This document shows positions 22,788 to 24,129 of a stretch of 24,129 nucleotides of DNA, in pieces (within the stretch, counting starts at the first letter, position 1; each line of letters starts with the position of its first letter). The DNA lies in NCBI GenBank assembly GCA_029979375.1, contig JAPOHQ010000009.1, positions 1 to 24,129 of the forward strand, given 5' to 3'. The notes under the pieces are model-generated. The model saw nothing but the letters and a program-made list of their open reading frames with translations. It ran no database searches and had not been told where the DNA came from. This stretch comes from Microbacteriaceae bacterium (lineage in GTDB: Bacteria > Actinomycetota > Actinomycetes > Actinomycetales > Microbacteriaceae). Position numbers and translations under genes: made by a program.

Positions 22788-23001
22788 TTACGGTTGCAAA
22801 CCCCGTTGCCTGGTAGCCAGCCTCCTCGACTGCCGCCGAGAGCTGGTCCTGGGAAACTCCCTCGGACTCAACCGTTGCCTTGCCGCTCTGATGGTCAACA
22901 GTGACACTGCTGACTCCCGCCAGGGTTGCCAGCTCATTGGTCACACTCATCGCGCAGTGCCCGCAGGTCATCCCTTCAATGCTGATCTCGATCTTTTCCA
23001 T
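22780..23001 (-). CDS. copZ: Copper chaperone with a heavy-metal-associated domain
   Basis: From ATG 23001 this is a 73-residue single HMA domain: MEKIEISIEGMTCGHCAMSV with Cys13 and Cys16 as the metal ligands, then VTVDHQSGKATV and a final EEAGYQA. CopZ carries Cu(I) to CopA, whose gene overlaps its end. The frame is open 48 codons further upstream, but that stretch is Arg/Cys-rich, lies inside the preceding gene and is not HMA-like. AAGG 7 nt before ATG 23001 settles the start. It begins 2 nt after the DUF4395-like gene. Confidence 0.9.
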   Translation of the reverse strand: MEKIEISIEGMTCGHCAMSVTNELATLAGVSSVTVDHQSGKATVESEGVSQDQLSAAVEEAGYQATGFATVNG

Positions 23002-23003
23002 TG

Positions 23004-23528
23004 CTACCTTCTTTCTGGCTCGTACTGGCAGACATCGCCCGAACAGAGCTGTGGTTTTTCTTTGGCGAATCTTTGGTGGAGCCAGCAGCCAGCACAAAAG
23101 CCAACCGCCGCCTCGGCGAAAAGGAAGCTCATGCATACCCCGCAAAGCGAGAGAACAAGCTCATCTCTTAGGCCCAGCCAGCCCATCATGAAGCAGGCCA
23201 GCAGCACCATCCCGAACCCGATGCCCCATGCCGTCTGCTTGGGTTTCGCATCCACCCACTCGGGCCTTTGGTTTCTGACCAGGAAGTCGGCTATGACGAG
23301 GGTTGGGGTGAAGCGCTGCCCAAAGAAGAGCCTCAGGAACATCTCGAGCATGAAGAAAGCACCGAAGGCTCTGAGCAGCGAAAAGTCGCTAGTGAGTGCG
23401 GCTGTCATCCATCCTGCAAACCCAAACACGAAGAGCAGTCCGGCAGAGGCCCGCACTGCTCGCTCGTTGAAAACCGGCTGGTCGTGTTCGGGAGTCAACA
23501 CGCCAAACGAGGTGTGGGTGATGCTCAT
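23004..23528 (-). CDS. DUF4395-like membrane protein with a cysteine-rich C-terminus
   Basis: The 174 residues contain about four hydrophobic helices. The pattern FNERAVRASAGLL near the start, the middle FLVRN and PKQTAWGIG, and the last-helix EAAVGFCAGCWLHQ resemble the DUF4395 family of uncharacterised membrane proteins. It has three cysteine pairs: Cys129/Cys132 (CGVC), Cys145/Cys148 (CAGC) and Cys162/Cys167 in the tail (CSGDVC). The start overlaps the arsR stop by 4 nt, and copZ follows after 2 nt, so it is an integral part of the metal operon. A role in metal or thiol handling is inferred from the cysteines and the neighbours. Confidence 0.75.
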   Translation of the reverse strand: MSITHTSFGVLTPEHDQPVFNERAVRASAGLLFVFGFAGWMTAALTSDFSLLRAFGAFFMLEMFLRLFFGQRFTPTLVIADFLVRNQRPEWVDAKPKQTAWGIGFGMVLLACFMMGWLGLRDELVLSLCGVCMSFLFAEAAVGFCAGCWLHQRFAKEKPQLCSGDVCQYEPERR

Positions 23529-23860
23529 TCGAAGAGGCTCGCAATCTGGCTCCAGGCCTCGCGGTCAATCTTGTAGTGCACCCAGGTCCCCTTGCGCTCG
23601 GCCGTGAGGATGCCGACCTCGGTGAGTTTTTTCATGTGGTGCGAAATGGTGGGCTGGCTAAGGCCGAGCGGCCCGGTCAGATCGCAGGTGCAGGCCTGGC
23701 CATTTTCGCCCTGGTTTATCAGCGCGAGAATCTGCAGCCTGGTCGGGTCGGCGACCGCCTTTAGCAGGGCTGCTATCGAGCTTGCCTTGCCTCTGGCCAT
23801 GGGCTCGAGGCCAGGGGCTGGCGCACACTGCGCGATGTCCAGCCCGATCTTGGTAACCAT
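23525..23860 (-). CDS. arsR: ArsR/SmtB-family metal-responsive repressor
   Basis: This 111-residue winged-helix regulator has ADPTRLQILALI, the recognition helix LSQPTISHHMKKL (67-79) and the wing GTWVHYKI. Cys57 and Cys59 in CTCDL sit where classical ArsR has CVCDL, the arsenite site. Cys12 near the N-terminus could be a third thiolate from the partner subunit, as in actinobacterial ArsR1-type proteins. It would release DNA on binding As(III) or another thiophilic ion. AAGGTGA lies 6 nt before the ATG. It heads the operon with copZ and copA and is divergent from an aquaporin-family gene, so the sensed metal, arsenite or copper, is open. Confidence 0.87.
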   Translation of the reverse strand: MVTKIGLDIAQCAPAPGLEPMARGKASSIAALLKAVADPTRLQILALINQGENGQACTCDLTGPLGLSQPTISHHMKKLTEVGILTAERKGTWVHYKIDREAWSQIASLFE

Positions 23861-23875
23861 TTGTTCACCTTATAC

Positions 23876-23891
23876 ATAGATGCTTATCTAT
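23876..23891. promoter_or_regulatory. Palindromic operator between arsR and the aquaporin gene
   Basis: ATAGAT-GCTT-ATCTAT is a perfect 6+4+6 inverted repeat in the 64-nt gap between the divergent starts. TATA-like -10 candidates for both directions (TATAAA at 23889-23894 on +, TATAAG on -) overlap or touch it. It is the obvious ArsR binding site and would control both transcripts together. Confidence 0.6.
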
Positions 23892-23924
23892 AAACTACCG
23901 CTAGCCTAACTCACGGAGTTCACT

Positions 23925-24129
23925 ATGGAAACTGGTTCGCGCTCGGCATACCTGGCCGAATTACTGGGCACGCTCTCGATCGTTGCGGCGGTAACGGGTG
24001 CTGGATTCATGGTGCGTGATTTGGGTGCGCAGGGCGCTCTGGGTCTTTGGATGATTGCTGGGACCGTGGCGGCTGTGCTGTTTGTCTCGATCTCAGCACT
24101 GGCTTCTTTTTCTGGTGCCCACTTCAACC
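23925..24129 (+). CDS. MIP/aquaporin-family channel (3' end cut off by the window)
   Basis: Sixty-eight codons are present. An ATG at 23925 has GGAG 6 nt upstream. The product begins METGSRSAYLAELLGT, forms a first helix, then a second helix ending in SGAHFN at the window edge. AELLGT and SGAHFN(P) are the first-helix and first NPA-loop signatures of major intrinsic proteins. A divergent arsR neighbour points to the aquaglyceroporin type found in arsenic loci (AqpS-like), which passes As(III). Alternatively it is a water or glycerol channel. The selectivity residues lie beyond the window. Confidence 0.78.
   Translation, partial: METGSRSAYLAELLGTLSIVAAVTGAGFMVRDLGAQGALGLWMIAGTVAAVLFVSISALASFSGAHFN

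Noticed and set aside
23002..23145. 48-codon upstream extension of copZ
   Set aside because: The extension lies inside the DUF4395-like gene and is Arg/Trp/Cys-rich. The HMA domain begins at ATG 23001 with its own ribosome site.
1..24129. CRISPR arrays, tRNA or rRNA genes, insertion sequences or phage genes
   Set aside because: No regularly spaced repeats, clover-leaf or rRNA-like stretches, transposase motifs or terminal inverted repeats were seen. A covariance-model scan was not possible here.

Overview
The window reads as a compact actinobacterial chromosome segment, most likely from a planktonic member of Microbacteriaceae (Luna-cluster-like, Aquiluna/Rhodoluna relatives). The grounds are an actinorhodopsin-type proton-pump gene, moderately high GC, several GTG and TTG starts, probable leaderless promoters, and very tight packing. 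No gap exceeds about 150 bp, many same-strand genes overlap by 1-8 nt, and all four convergent gene pairs overlap by exactly 4 nt. The taxonomy is inferred from gene content. No rRNA, tRNA, insertion sequence, prophage or CRISPR array was recognised.

Region 1 (1-2986, + strand) holds the end of a glucitol/sorbitol-type PTS IIA gene, a SAF-domain NAD(P)-dependent oxidoreductase, a small zinc-ribbon protein and a luciferase-like flavin monooxygenase. Region 2 (3019-6274, +) is a sugar ABC importer: a Tat-type lipoprotein binding protein and two permeases, with no ATPase. A promoter with three TGTTC/GAACA half-sites precedes it.

Region 3 (9719-6271, - strand) is a light and redox block. It contains a membrane-anchored unknown protein, a rhodopsin with the DTE proton-pump residues and a carotenoid-fenestration glycine, a strong hairpin, an unlisted 37-residue one-helix peptide, a nitroreductase and a cytochrome P450. 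Region 4 (9733-14754) is nucleoside catabolism: psuG-psuK on + converge with deoC, a full aldehyde dehydrogenase and a truncated, catalytically empty aldehyde dehydrogenase on -. Together they would send pseudouridine and deoxynucleosides to uracil plus ribose-5-phosphate, and to glyceraldehyde-3-phosphate plus acetyl units.

Region 5 (14785-18515) has an SDR dehydrogenase next to a tocopherol-cyclase-like protein, a divergent MFS transporter and a small serine hydrolase. Region 6 (18546-19223, +) is a Phd/PIN toxin-antitoxin pair with a palindromic operator between the promoter boxes and an apparently leaderless transcript.

Region 7 (23860-19220, -) is a metal-response operon: an ArsR-family regulator with a CxCDL motif, a DUF4395-like membrane protein, CopZ, the Cu(I) ATPase CopA and a succinate-semialdehyde-type dehydrogenase. 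A divergent aquaporin-family gene begins at 23925 and runs off the window, and both sides share a palindromic operator.

The observations most worth following are the 37-residue rhodopsin-linked peptide with its hairpin, the uniform 4-nt stop-codon overlaps at convergent ends, the conserved-looking dead aldehyde dehydrogenase, and an arsenic-style regulator placed over a copper-export operon.
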